The position numbers and the translations under genes are program-made. From contig NZ_LT732548.1 in NCBI RefSeq assembly GCF_900155685.1, forward strand, positions 1,018,134-1,082,133: a stretch of 64,000 nucleotides of DNA. Reading direction: 5' to 3'. The notes under the pieces are model-generated. The model was not told where the DNA came from and ran no database searches. It was given only the letters and a program-made list of their open reading frames with translations. Below are positions 1 through 7,396 of the stretch, in pieces (within the stretch, counting starts at the first letter, position 1; each line of letters begins with the position of its first letter). Source of the stretch: Paenibacillus bouchesdurhonensis (GTDB lineage Bacteria > Bacillota > Bacilli > Paenibacillales > Paenibacillaceae).

Positions 1-250
1 CAATCCGCTGCTTCACATTGACGAGCACGGCAACCATGCAGGCTACAAACAGCTCGTTTTTGGTGGGGAAGTAATAATATACCGAAGCTTTGGTTACACC
101 GGAATGCTGCGCCACCATATTCATGGAGACGGATTCGTAGCCGTTTTCCATGAATAGCCTAGAGGCGGTATATAGAATATGTTGGGAAGTAGGCATTCCC
201 TCCTGCTGCACGGGAGGTCTCCCCAAGGGCTTCTTGTTCGGGGCTTTCAT
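1..250 (-). CDS. TetR/AcrR family regulator (N-terminal part, cut by window edge)
   Basis: The first 83 residues of a TetR-type repressor are visible; the ligand-binding C-terminal domain lies outside the window. The segment SGVTKASVYYYFPTKNELF is the characteristic second half of the family helix-turn-helix, preceded by the conserved FMENGYESVSM stretch. The start is the ATG whose complement ends at 250, with a GAGGTGACC ribosome binding site. It is transcribed divergently from the MMPL exporter that begins at about 430, with a TATAAT -10 box (complement at 286-291) in between. Regulators in this arrangement commonly repress the adjacent exporter; that link is inference. Confidence 0.9.
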   Translation of the reverse strand, partial: MKAPNKKPLGRPPVQQEGMPTSQHILYTASRLFMENGYESVSMNMVAQHSGVTKASVYYYFPTKNELFVACMVAVLVNVKQRI

Positions 251-429
251 CAAGGTCACCTCAATAAAACTTATACTGACGAATCATTATACCATAAGAG
301 CTTGCTCAAAAAGTCATCTTTCGATGACTGCAAAATAAATGAAAATAGAAGATTGATAATTAACCTTCCGGTATATATAATTACTAATATGATTTATGTC
401 ACTTGACTATAAAAATGAGGAAAATGGAG

Positions 430-2691
430 ATGAGAGAGCCGATGGATAAGATGCTGGAGCGACTTGGGCGCTGGTTTGCAGGGAGCAAAACGAAATGGGT
501 TACCTTGGCTGCCTGGATTGTGCTTGTTGCCGTTTTGACGGCGATTTGGCCGGGAGTTAATGAGAAGCAGGACAATAATGCAGCGAATTTAGAGGCATCG
601 ATGCCTTCGATACAGGCGCAGCAACTGGCCGAGAAGGAGTTCCCGAGCGACTCTGGGATTCCGGCATTGCTCGTATGGCAGCGAAATAGCGGATTAACTG
701 AGGAGGATTTCGGCAATTTACAGCAGCTTACCGCTTACCTCACTGATCATCCTCTTGAAGGCCAGGAAGCCGTACCGCCATTCCACCAAATGCCGCTGCC
801 CGTGCTTCAGCAGCAGTCTTCCGAGGACGGGACGGCTTTCGTACTGCCGTTGTTTTTCAGCAAAGAAGCGGAGACAGACACTTTGGAAGCGGGTATGGAG
901 ATCATCAAGGAACAATCCAAAGAAATATTCGGGGAAGATGCATTCTCTGTAAGTATTGATGACGGAGAAGGGCTATCGGCCCGAGTGTCCGGCCCGGCCG
1001 GAATTTCTATCGACGCGGTCGGGTTGTTCTCCAGCGCGGACGTATCGTTGCTTATAGCGACCGTACTGCTTGTACTCGTGCTGCTGCTGCTTATTTACAG
1101 ATCGCCTATATTAGCGATTATACCTTTGATTGGCGTTGGCTTTGCTTATGGAGCGGCTAGTCCGATCCTGGGCAAAATGGCCGATCTAGGCTGGATCACC
1201 TTTGATTCGCAAGGAATTTCTATCATGACGGTACTTTTGTTCGGTGCCGGAACAGATTACTGCTTGTTCCTCATATCGCGCTTCAGGCAAATTCTTGGAG
1301 AGGAACGGGATAAGACGAAGGCGCTAATTCGCGCATTCAAGGACTCAGCCGGAGCGATCGCCATGAGCGGCTTCACGGTCGTCATTGCCTTGCTCGTGCT
1401 CTTGTTCGCTAAATACGGGGCGGTTCATCGCTTCGGTGTGCCGTTCAGTTTGTCGATTCTTATCATGGGTGCGGCCAGTTTGACGCTTGTGCCTGCACTG
1501 CTCGCTATTCTGGGCCGTGCTTCCTTCTATCCGTTCGTGCCGCGCACACCGGAAATGATAACGGAAAGAGCGCAGCAAAAAGGCAAGCCGCTTCCGGGTG
1601 CCTCCCAAGCTGCAGTCAGACGGAAGCAGGGAGGCTGGATCGGTCGGATTGTAACGGAGCGCCCATGGATCGTTATTGCAGTTACCGTCATTTTCCTAGG
1701 GACTTGCGCGATTAATTCTACTCGGATCGAGTACACCGTGGATTTATTATCGACTTTTCCAGAGAGCAGTCCCTCGCGGGAAGGATTTGCTGTGATCGGC
1801 GACAGGTTTACCCCAGGCGAGCTGGCTCCCGTCAAGCTTATGGTAAATACAGAAGGGAAGGACGTGCCGCTGAAGGAGACCTTCTCCGACCTTGCTTATG
1901 TAAGCCAGGTGTCTGACGTGGTGCAGGGGAGCAGCAGCCCGGATATTCGGGCGATAGATATAGAACTGAATCTGAATCCTTACTCGAACGAGGCGATGGC
2001 GCTAATTCCCGAACTGCGGGATACGGCGGAGAAGATGCTCCAGACTGCGGGGATTTCTGCTCCAGAGGAGCAGGTGTGGATTTCAGGACAGACGGCGATC
2101 CAGTACGACACTGAACTGACGAACGAGCGGGACATCGCTGTTATAATCCCGATTGTCATTGGACTGATTGCTTTGCTGCTGCTATTGTACTTACGCTCCG
2201 TGGTAGCGATGCTGTACTTGGTACTGACCGTTGTCCTGTCCTATTTCTCGGCGCTCGGTCTGGGCTGGCTCGTTCTTCATGACATTATGGGTACAACGGC
2301 GATTCAGGGTCTTATTCCGCTTTATTCATTTGCCTTCTTGGTCGCGCTTGGCGAGGATTATAATATATTCCTGATCTCCAGCATCTGGCGCAAGAGCAAA
2401 ACGATGCCTCTAAAGCAGGCGATTCGGGACGGAGTGACGGAAACAGGCGGAGTAATCACGTCAGCAGGGTTAATCCTGGCAGGCACATTTGCTGTATTAG
2501 CAACATTGCCGATTCAGGCGCTTGTTCAGTTCGGAATTATTTCGGCGATCGGGATACTGCTCGACACGTTCATCGTTCGTCCATTTCTCGTACCATCTAT
2601 AACTACGGTGCTCGGCCGCGCAGCCTTCTGGCCAGGAAAGGGTTCGAAGAAAGCGCAGAATGAGCAAGACAAACCAGTTTCTGCAACATAA
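430..2691 (+). CDS. MMPL/RND-family membrane exporter (YdfJ-like)
   Basis: About 750 residues with the duplicated layout of RND/MMPL transporters: one N-terminal membrane segment, an extracellular loop of about 150 residues, five membrane segments, then the same pattern again. Each half carries the family motif around its fourth helix: FGAGTDYCLFLISRFR in the first and ALGEDYNIFLIS in the second, with the acidic residue expected for proton coupling. Such proteins export lipids, drugs or siderophores using proton motive force; the substrate here is unknown. Several in-frame ATGs (415, 424, 430, 442) exist; 430 is favoured because AGGAAAATGGAG precedes it, but this is uncertain. The divergent TetR gene is the likely regulator. 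Confidence 0.9.
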   Translation: MREPMDKMLERLGRWFAGSKTKWVTLAAWIVLVAVLTAIWPGVNEKQDNNAANLEASMPSIQAQQLAEKEFPSDSGIPALLVWQRNSGLTEEDFGNLQQLTAYLTDHPLEGQEAVPPFHQMPLPVLQQQSSEDGTAFVLPLFFSKEAETDTLEAGMEIIKEQSKEIFGEDAFSVSIDDGEGLSARVSGPAGISIDAVGLFSSADVSLLIATVLLVLVLLLLIYRSPILAIIPLIGVGFAYGAASPILGKMADLGWITFDSQGISIMTVLLFGAGTDYCLFLISRFRQILGEERDKTKALIRAFKDSAGAIAMSGFTVVIALLVLLFAKYGAVHRFGVPFSLSILIMGAASLTLVPALLAILGRASFYPFVPRTPEMITERAQQKGKPLPGASQAAVRRKQGGWIGRIVTERPWIVIAVTVIFLGTCAINSTRIEYTVDLLSTFPESSPSREGFAVIGDRFTPGELAPVKLMVNTEGKDVPLKETFSDLAYVSQVSDVVQGSSSPDIRAIDIELNLNPYSNEAMALIPELRDTAEKMLQTAGISAPEEQVWISGQTAIQYDTELTNERDIAVIIPIVIGLIALLLLLYLRSVVAMLYLVLTVVLSYFSALGLGWLVLHDIMGTTAIQGLIPLYSFAFLVALGEDYNIFLISSIWRKSKTMPLKQAIRDGVTETGGVITSAGLILAGTFAVLATLPIQALVQFGIISAIGILLDTFIVRPFLVPSITTVLGRAAFWPGKGSKKAQNEQDKPVSAT

Positions 2692-2705
2692 AAATAAAAT
2701 TTCTC

Positions 2706-2755
2706 TTGAAAAAACTAACACCATTAGTTAAAATACAAACTAATGGTGTTAGTTT
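2706..2755 (+). promoter_or_regulatory. SigA promoter with two TetR-type operators
   Basis: TTGAAA (2706-2711) and TAAAAT (2729-2734) are separated by exactly 17 bases. The spacer is itself a dyad (ACTAA-CACC-ATTAGT). The 18-base arm AAACTAACACCATTAGTT (2712-2729) is repeated as a perfect inverse copy at 2738-2755, 8 bases further on, so two operators overlap the -10 region and the start site. This geometry fits repression by a TetR-type dimer. The probable repressor is the TetR gene at 3539, in the same transcript (inference). Confidence 0.75.
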
Positions 2756-2775
2756 GTATGGAGGAGAGTGTTTCT

Positions 2776-3498
2776 ATGAGAGTGATTCAGCGCAAATATT
2801 TATCCCAATTAACGTTCATGCCTAAGTTGTTCCCGGTAAATTGCTATTTGGTTGAGGAGGGAGAGAGCATTACATTAGTAGATGCTGCTCTTCCGTATGG
2901 TGCAGCTGGGATTTCGAAGGCGATTGAGGATAGCGGCAAGAGATTGACACGGATCGTATTAACCCATGCCCATGAAGATCATGTGGGAGCGCTGGATAGA
3001 CTGAAAGTGAGGTACCCGGAAGCAAAGGTATATATTTCGAAACGCGATGCAAGAGTGCTTGCCGGAGACCGCACTCTCCAGGCCGATGAGCCGCAGACCA
3101 AGATCCGGGGAAGCGTGCCCAAAGCTATTAAGACTCGTCCCGATATTCTCGTCCATGAAGGCGACAGCATCGGTTCACTGCTCGTCATAGGTACCCCCGG
3201 GCATACGCCGGGCTCGATCTCGCTGCTGGATACAAGGACTAGAGCGCTGCTTGCCGGAGATTCCTTCCACACGCGCGGTGGGCTTACGGTGACAGGACAT
3301 CTTCGCTGGATTTTCCCGTTTCCGGCTATGGCTACTTGGAACAAGGAAGCCGCGCTCGCCAGCGCAAGCAAGCTGGCTGATTATCAGCCGACTCTGCTAG
3401 CCACAGGACACGGAGAAATGCTGACTGACCCGGCTGAGGAGATGCGGAAGGCTCTAATCGCTGCAAAGCACCAAATGAAGATGGATCAAGGCAACTAG
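2776..3498 (+). CDS. MBL-fold metallo-hydrolase
   Basis: A 240-residue protein of the metallo-beta-lactamase fold. The metal-binding motif LTHAHEDH is at about residues 66-73, followed by GTPGHTPGS, an Asp in AGDSFH, and a late His in ATGHGEM, which together form a two-metal site. The substrate cannot be read from the sequence; relatives include glyoxalase-II-like and lactonase-like enzymes. The start is the ATG at 2776, since GGAGGAG at 2760-2766 lies at the right distance; upstream in-frame ATGs fall inside the operator. It is the first gene of a two-gene unit with the TetR regulator at 3539, which probably controls it. Confidence 0.88.
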   Translation: MRVIQRKYLSQLTFMPKLFPVNCYLVEEGESITLVDAALPYGAAGISKAIEDSGKRLTRIVLTHAHEDHVGALDRLKVRYPEAKVYISKRDARVLAGDRTLQADEPQTKIRGSVPKAIKTRPDILVHEGDSIGSLLVIGTPGHTPGSISLLDTRTRALLAGDSFHTRGGLTVTGHLRWIFPFPAMATWNKEAALASASKLADYQPTLLATGHGEMLTDPAEEMRKALIAAKHQMKMDQGN

Positions 3499-3538
3499 TT
3501 TGAGAAGGCAGTCAATATATTCATGAGGGGTGATTGTT

Positions 3539-4102
3539 ATGGCGCCAAGACCTGGGCTTGACGCAAATGTCGTGTTGATGGCTGCAGTGGAAATTGCCGA
3601 TCGGCAGGGAATTCAGGCCGTAACGCTGGCTTCGATTGCCGCTTCCCTCGGCGTACGTTCTCCATCGCTGTACAACCATATTCGGGGGCTGGAGGAGCTG
3701 AAAGCGCTGCTTGCTCAACATGCCTTGGAACAGCTCTACAACAAAGTTAGTGAAGCGTCGGACGGCTTATCGGGCAAGAAGGGGATCAAACAATTTGCGC
3801 ATGCCTATATCCGCTTTGCCCAGGAGCATCCTGGGCTGTACGAGAGCGCCCAGCTAGTCCCGCAAGGACTGAACGAGACGGAGCTTCAGAAGGCCGGCCA
3901 GCGTATTGTTGATTGGGTTCTTCAGCTTTTACAGCCGTTCGAGCTGTCGCGGGAGGATGCCCTGCATGCGGTTCGCGGATTGCGGAGCCTTATTCATGGG
4001 TTTGCCTCGCTCGAGCAGTTGGGGGGCTTTGGCTTACCCTTGTCATTGGAGAAAAGCCTGGACTTTAATTTGCGTATTTTTCTGACCGGACTGGAGCAAT
4101 AA
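3539..4102 (+). CDS. TetR/AcrR family regulator with WHG-type C-terminal domain
   Basis: A 187-residue TetR-like repressor. The helix-turn-helix region reads VTLASIAASLGVRSPSLYNH (residues ~29-48), and the C-terminal half, including VRGLRSLIHGFASLE, matches the WHG ligand-binding domain of a TetR subfamily. The ATG at 3539 is chosen over the GTG at 3530 because GAGGGG overlaps the latter. It follows the MBL hydrolase gene by 40 bases and very likely shares its promoter, making it the best candidate to bind the paired operator at 2712-2755 and repress its own operon. Confidence 0.9.
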   Translation: MAPRPGLDANVVLMAAVEIADRQGIQAVTLASIAASLGVRSPSLYNHIRGLEELKALLAQHALEQLYNKVSEASDGLSGKKGIKQFAHAYIRFAQEHPGLYESAQLVPQGLNETELQKAGQRIVDWVLQLLQPFELSREDALHAVRGLRSLIHGFASLEQLGGFGLPLSLEKSLDFNLRIFLTGLEQ

Positions 4103-4141
4103 ATTGGTTAAAATGCTGCCCGTTGGGTTAATAGTACACAA

Positions 4142-4230
4142 GAGAACAAAATAAACCCCGCAAGGAGCCTCCATGCGGGGTGAATTTGCCCACGACCAGG
4201 TGGGCGACATATGCTTATTATGTGCGGGCT
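4142..4230 (-). ncRNA. Candidate structured RNA, copy A (hairpin plus terminator)
   Basis: Read on the minus strand, a 6-bp hairpin (complements of 4188-4193 and 4200-4205) is followed by a strong terminator: a 7-bp CCCCGCA/TGCGGGG stem (4156-4180) and the tail TTTATTTTG. The hairpin region matches copy B at 4325-4355 in 25 of 31 positions, and two of six stem pairs differ by compensating changes, which points to a conserved RNA fold. No clear promoter is seen directly in front of this copy. Its start is not defined. Confidence 0.4.
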
Positions 4231-4269
4231 GCAAAAATATAATAACCACATAAGATTAAATAATCCCTG

Positions 4270-4380
4270 GTAATACGAAAGAGGAGCCGAGGCTCCTCTT
4301 TTGACTCAATACACGTATAACGTGTGAGTTTATCCACGACAAGGTGGATGACATAATAAATCTACGAATAAATCTCTTGA
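4270..4380 (-). ncRNA. Candidate small RNA, copy B, with own promoter and terminator
   Basis: The minus strand carries TTGACA (complement of 4409-4414), a 17-base spacer and TAATAT (complement of 4386-4391), predicting a start near 4379. The transcript would hold an ATCCAC/GTGGAT hairpin (4332-4349), an ACACGT/ACGTGT hairpin (4311-4325) and an 8-bp terminator stem (4281-4298) followed by TTTCGTATT, giving a product of about 105 bases. A 32-codon reading frame starting MSSTLSWINS exists but has no ribosome binding site. Function unknown; it may relate to the PemK/MazF gene 90 bases upstream, or be a remnant of a small toxin locus. Confidence 0.5.
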
Positions 4381-4385
4381 TATTT

Positions 4386-4414
4386 ATATTACCCTTTTCA
4401 CATTCACGTGTCAA
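4386..4414 (-). promoter_or_regulatory. Near-consensus SigA promoter for the small RNA
   Basis: TTGACA, 17 bases, TAATAT on the minus strand: one mismatch from the SigA consensus. It lies downstream of the PemK/MazF stop codon and points away from it towards the hairpin repeat. Confidence 0.7.
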
Positions 4415-4467
4415 TCCCCCTTAAATAAAAGTTCCGACCTCCCAGCATGGCTTATCCTGCTTCTATA

Positions 4468-5037
4468 TTAAAATCCAAGCGTCCATTTGAGCCGGTTTTC
4501 CAGGCGGTTCATATCCTCTTCATCTAAATTACCGAGATGCTCCTTCAAACGAATTTTACTGACGGACGTAGCTTCCTCTGTTTTTGCCGCGGAGTCGAAG
4601 GCGAGGAAGTCATATTTGCTCTTGAACAGAAAGTAGTGGCTTTGAAAACGGGGGATGGGCTTGCCTTCCTTCGTCAGAATGGGCTGCCCGGTTTTCGGGC
4701 TGGTGCGTGTTTTTAAGTTTTTGGTCAATGGAACAACGATGACGTTGCCGGATGTGGAGTTTACTGTGTTGTTGGATACGACGATGACAGGCCGTTCTTC
4801 GTTTTGCTCGCAGCCGATGTTTTCTCCGAAATTGCAGAAGTGGATTGCGCCTCGAGCCATTCTCCGCTTCATTTGGACTTTTTCATGCTCAATCCAGTAT
4901 TGCGCCATCTCGATTTTGACCGGCTTCCATGTATTTATTTGTTCCTCTTTCAACTTTTGCATCGCCTTAATCCGCGGGCTGGTCGGTTTTACGGGTCTAA
5001 TGCTAGGTTGATGGTTGTTTTCCTGTTCATTTCTCAT
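4468..5037 (-). CDS. PemK/MazF-family toxin, solitary, with N-terminal extension
   Basis: A 189-residue protein whose residues ~75-180 look like the MazF/PemK fold: ARGAIHFCNFGENIG, then NEERPVIVVSN and NVIVVPLTKN, the order of strands in this family of mRNA endoribonucleases. The first ~75 residues are an extra basic segment (IRPVKPTSPRIKAMQK) predicted to be helical; canonical MazF proteins are about 110-120 residues. The start at 5037 has GGAGGAG in front and is preferred over the upstream ATG at 5070. No MazE-like antitoxin lies on either side, so it may be a solitary toxin, a non-toxic relative, or be controlled in another way. The two hairpin RNAs directly downstream are notable. Confidence 0.82.
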   Translation of the reverse strand: MRNEQENNHQPSIRPVKPTSPRIKAMQKLKEEQINTWKPVKIEMAQYWIEHEKVQMKRRMARGAIHFCNFGENIGCEQNEERPVIVVSNNTVNSTSGNVIVVPLTKNLKTRTSPKTGQPILTKEGKPIPRFQSHYFLFKSKYDFLAFDSAAKTEEATSVSKIRLKEHLGNLDEEDMNRLENRLKWTLGF

Positions 5038-5296
5038 GTGATCTCTCCTCCAAGCCTTGTGAATGAGCATATTGTAGAATTACACGTGTTTGCCCTCATC
5101 TTAAACAAATTTGGTAAAGTTTTTTAAGAACATGGATGGATTCGTTTCAAGTCTGCTGAACGATTCGTGAATTCGGAAGAAAGTCAACTCCCGTGCAGGG
5201 TTTAGGCTTGTTGACAAAACAATTTGACCGTATGATACTTTAGGCAGGCATGAACCACGTACTTATGAGGTAGTCAGAAATTGAGGTGAACCGAGG

Positions 5297-5554
5297 ATGG
5301 CCAAGAGAAAAAATGCGAAACCTTCCGCTGCTTCCACCGGCGACAAGCCCGCAACGCTTAAAGATCTGCTCGGAGCGGACACGATCAGCAAGCTTAAAGA
5401 ACAGGCCGAGGGTTTGAAGCGCGAGGAAGAGGAGCGCAAGGCAGCGGCGAGGAAGCAGGCTGAAGAGGCTCGCAAGGCAGAGCAGAAGAGATTGGAGAAT
5501 GATTTTGAGCATTTGCTGAATAACAGCGATATGGATTGGCATAAATACAAGTAA
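5297..5554 (+). CDS. yqkE: YqkE-like small charged protein
   Basis: An 85-residue, highly charged protein: a basic N-terminus (MAKRKNAKPSAAS), the segment LKDLLGADTISKLKEQAE, a long Lys/Glu/Ala-rich helix or coiled coil, and the ending DMDWHKYK. This matches the uncharacterised YqkE family of bacilli; no biochemical role is established. A candidate promoter lies upstream (TTGTTG, 17 bases, TATGAT, about 5208-5236). The next gene, peptide deformylase, starts about 50 bases downstream and may be co-transcribed. Confidence 0.7.
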   Translation: MAKRKNAKPSAASTGDKPATLKDLLGADTISKLKEQAEGLKREEEERKAAARKQAEEARKAEQKRLENDFEHLLNNSDMDWHKYK

Positions 5555-5604
5555 GATTCAGATTGGCGCAAATCTGGTAATGAAGGTGGATGAGTTGTTT
5601 ACTT

Positions 5605-6186
5605 ATGAGTAAATTTAAGAAAGACTATTTGATTACCATGGACGATATCGTAAGAGAGGGAAATGACATTCTTCGGGTGGTGACCGAGCCTGTCAGCAAT
5701 CCGCCGACGGAGGAAGATAAGGAAGAGATGGCAGCGATGCTGCAGTTTTTGAAAAATAGCCAGGATCCCGAGCTGTCCAAGAAATACAAGCTTCGGGCGG
5801 GTGTTGGGTTATCGGCCAATCAGATTGGCCTCAATAAACGGATGTTCGCAGCATATCTTACCGATGATCACGGGCAATCCCGTGAATATGCGCTCTATAA
5901 TCCGAAGATTATCAGCCATTCGGAAGCGATGGTCTATTTGCCGGAGAGCGAGGGCTGCCTGTCTGTCGATCGTTCAGTGCAGGGGTTCGTGCCGCGCTAC
6001 GAAAAGGTGCAGATCAAGGCCTATGACGGCGACGGCAATGAGCTGAAGCTGCGGTTCAAGGGTTTTGAGGCGATCGTTATGCAGCATGAAATCGATCATT
6101 TGAACGGAATTATGTTCTACGACCATATCAATAAAGAGCATCCCTATAAGCTGCCGACTGGCGTGCCTATAGCGAGCTTATATTAG
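5605..6186 (+). CDS. def: Peptide deformylase
   Basis: Removes the formyl group from the N-terminal methionine of nascent proteins. All three catalytic motifs are present: GVGLSANQIG (motif 1), EGCLSV with the metal-binding Cys (motif 2), and QHEIDHLNG with two metal-binding His and the catalytic Glu (motif 3). At 193 residues with insertions between motifs it fits the longer Gram-positive type-2 deformylases. Start choice is uncertain: AAGGTGG (5583-5589) abuts the ATG at 5590 and lies 15 bases before the ATG at 5605, which is used here. Confidence 0.95.
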   Translation: MSKFKKDYLITMDDIVREGNDILRVVTEPVSNPPTEEDKEEMAAMLQFLKNSQDPELSKKYKLRAGVGLSANQIGLNKRMFAAYLTDDHGQSREYALYNPKIISHSEAMVYLPESEGCLSVDRSVQGFVPRYEKVQIKAYDGDGNELKLRFKGFEAIVMQHEIDHLNGIMFYDHINKEHPYKLPTGVPIASLY

Positions 6187-6237
6187 CAGCATGGGCATAA
6201 CAAATAACTAGTTTAGCGCTATTGGTAGAAAATTTGC

Positions 6238-6274
6238 ATTAACAAGGCCAACCCATCGGGTTGGCCTTGTTAAT
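6238..6274. terminator. Bidirectional terminator between def and the AEC transporter
   Basis: A perfect 17-bp stem (6238-6254 with 6258-6274) with a 3-base loop lies between two convergent genes. T-runs are short on both sides because the A/T-rich ends are part of the stem. Confidence 0.8.
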
Positions 6275-6285
6275 GTTCTAATGCT

Positions 6286-7209
6286 CTATTGCAGCAAAAC
6301 GATTAGGATCGGCAAGGTAATGAAGGAGGCGATTGTCGTCCACAGAACGCATTTGGATACGGTTTGCGGCGAGGCCCCGAATTTCTCCGCCAGCGCGGAA
6401 GCGTTCACCGCTGCCGGCATACAGGCGAGGATGAACAGTACGGCGAACAACACGCCGTCGATTTGCAGCATCCATAGGGCGAGCAGCGCTACTACAGGCG
6501 ACAGCAGCATCCGAATTGCGATACCTGAGCGAAAGGCTCGTGCGGAGCCGGAATTCATCGGAACGCCTGCCACGCCGACCATCTGCGCGCCGAGAATAGC
6601 GAGCACGACGGGTGAATAGGCGGCGGCTGCCATCGAAATGCCTTGACCGATGCCGGCGGGCAGCGAAGCCCCGGTAACTCGGAGCAAAATGGCGGCTGCC
6701 GCTGCATATATAGAAGGCAAGGTAAATACGGATTTCACAGCTTCCTTCATGGAAAAATTAGATCGTGCCGCCAGATACACGCCCACCGTATTGACAATAA
6801 TCATTTGGCCGATGACGTAAACGGAGGCCTTGTCCAGGCCGAGCTGGCCGAAGGCGAGCAGAACGAGGGGCAGGCCGTAGTTGACGCTGTTCGTAAACGT
6901 GGCGACCAGAGTGAGTCCCGCCTGCTCATCGGATGGAAGCTTCAGAAGCCGGCCAGCCAAGGCGGCGACGAGCCAGAGCAGAATGAGATTCAATAGCGAG
7001 AAGCCGAGCGTTTGGTAAATATCCTGATATGAAATATCCGCCTTGGCTAGCGTGTCAAGGATCAAGGCTGGATTTAGGAAATACAGGTACAGCGTGACCA
7101 GCGGTCTTGTATCGAGCTTCTGGAACCGCTTAAGCAATGCGCCGGAAATGACGGGAATCGAAATGGGCACGATGACTTGCAGCATGGTGGTTAGGACAGA
7201 ATACAGCAT
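6286..7209 (-). CDS. AEC-family (auxin efflux carrier-like) transporter
   Basis: A 307-residue hydrophobic protein with about ten membrane segments in two groups of five, the AEC layout. Motifs include PVISGALLKRFQKL near the N-terminus, the break region TNSVNYGLPL, and the ending KCVLWTTIASFITLPIL. Bacterial members export or import small organic acids such as malate; the substrate here is unknown. The start codon complement ends at 7209 with AAGGGAG in front. It converges with def. Confidence 0.85.
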   Translation of the reverse strand: MLYSVLTTMLQVIVPISIPVISGALLKRFQKLDTRPLVTLYLYFLNPALILDTLAKADISYQDIYQTLGFSLLNLILLWLVAALAGRLLKLPSDEQAGLTLVATFTNSVNYGLPLVLLAFGQLGLDKASVYVIGQMIIVNTVGVYLAARSNFSMKEAVKSVFTLPSIYAAAAAILLRVTGASLPAGIGQGISMAAAAYSPVVLAILGAQMVGVAGVPMNSGSARAFRSGIAIRMLLSPVVALLALWMLQIDGVLFAVLFILACMPAAVNASALAEKFGASPQTVSKCVLWTTIASFITLPILIVLLQ

Positions 7210-7303
7210 AATTAATCTCCCTTCAGCCGACTTGCACGGCTATATAGACTCTAGCAAATAATCGGCCAATGGTCTAAGAGAAAATAATAATTGAGAATAA
7301 CGC

Positions 7304-7328
7304 GAACTTTTTGATTCCTTATCCCGTT
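7304..7328 (+). promoter_or_regulatory. Candidate ECF-type promoter of the ABC/ECF operon
   Basis: GAAC (7304-7307) and CGTT (7325-7328) are 17 bases apart, as in ECF promoters, and as in the sigY promoter at 61809 in this window. It lies 69 bases before the first gene of an operon that encodes an ECF sigma factor, so autoregulation is likely (inference). Confidence 0.45.
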
Positions 7329-7396
7329 ACAGTAACAGATGCCAACCGCGCGAGGCTATCCATTACATTACCGTTATGAAATGAGGAAGTTCACGC

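Noticed and set aside
4043..4249. 68-codon minus-strand frame across copy A of the hairpin repeat and the end of the TetR gene
   Set aside because: It runs through the terminator and into the TetR gene antisense. The short peptide similarity between the two repeat copies (MSPTWSWANS and MSSTLSWINS) is better explained by the RNA stem, because changes compensate in the stem rather than being silent.
4181..4360. The two 31-base repeats as a CRISPR array or a ToxIN-type tandem RNA antitoxin
   Set aside because: Only two copies, 144 bases apart and only 25/31 identical, with terminators between them; type III antitoxin repeats are adjacent, near-identical and upstream of the toxin gene.
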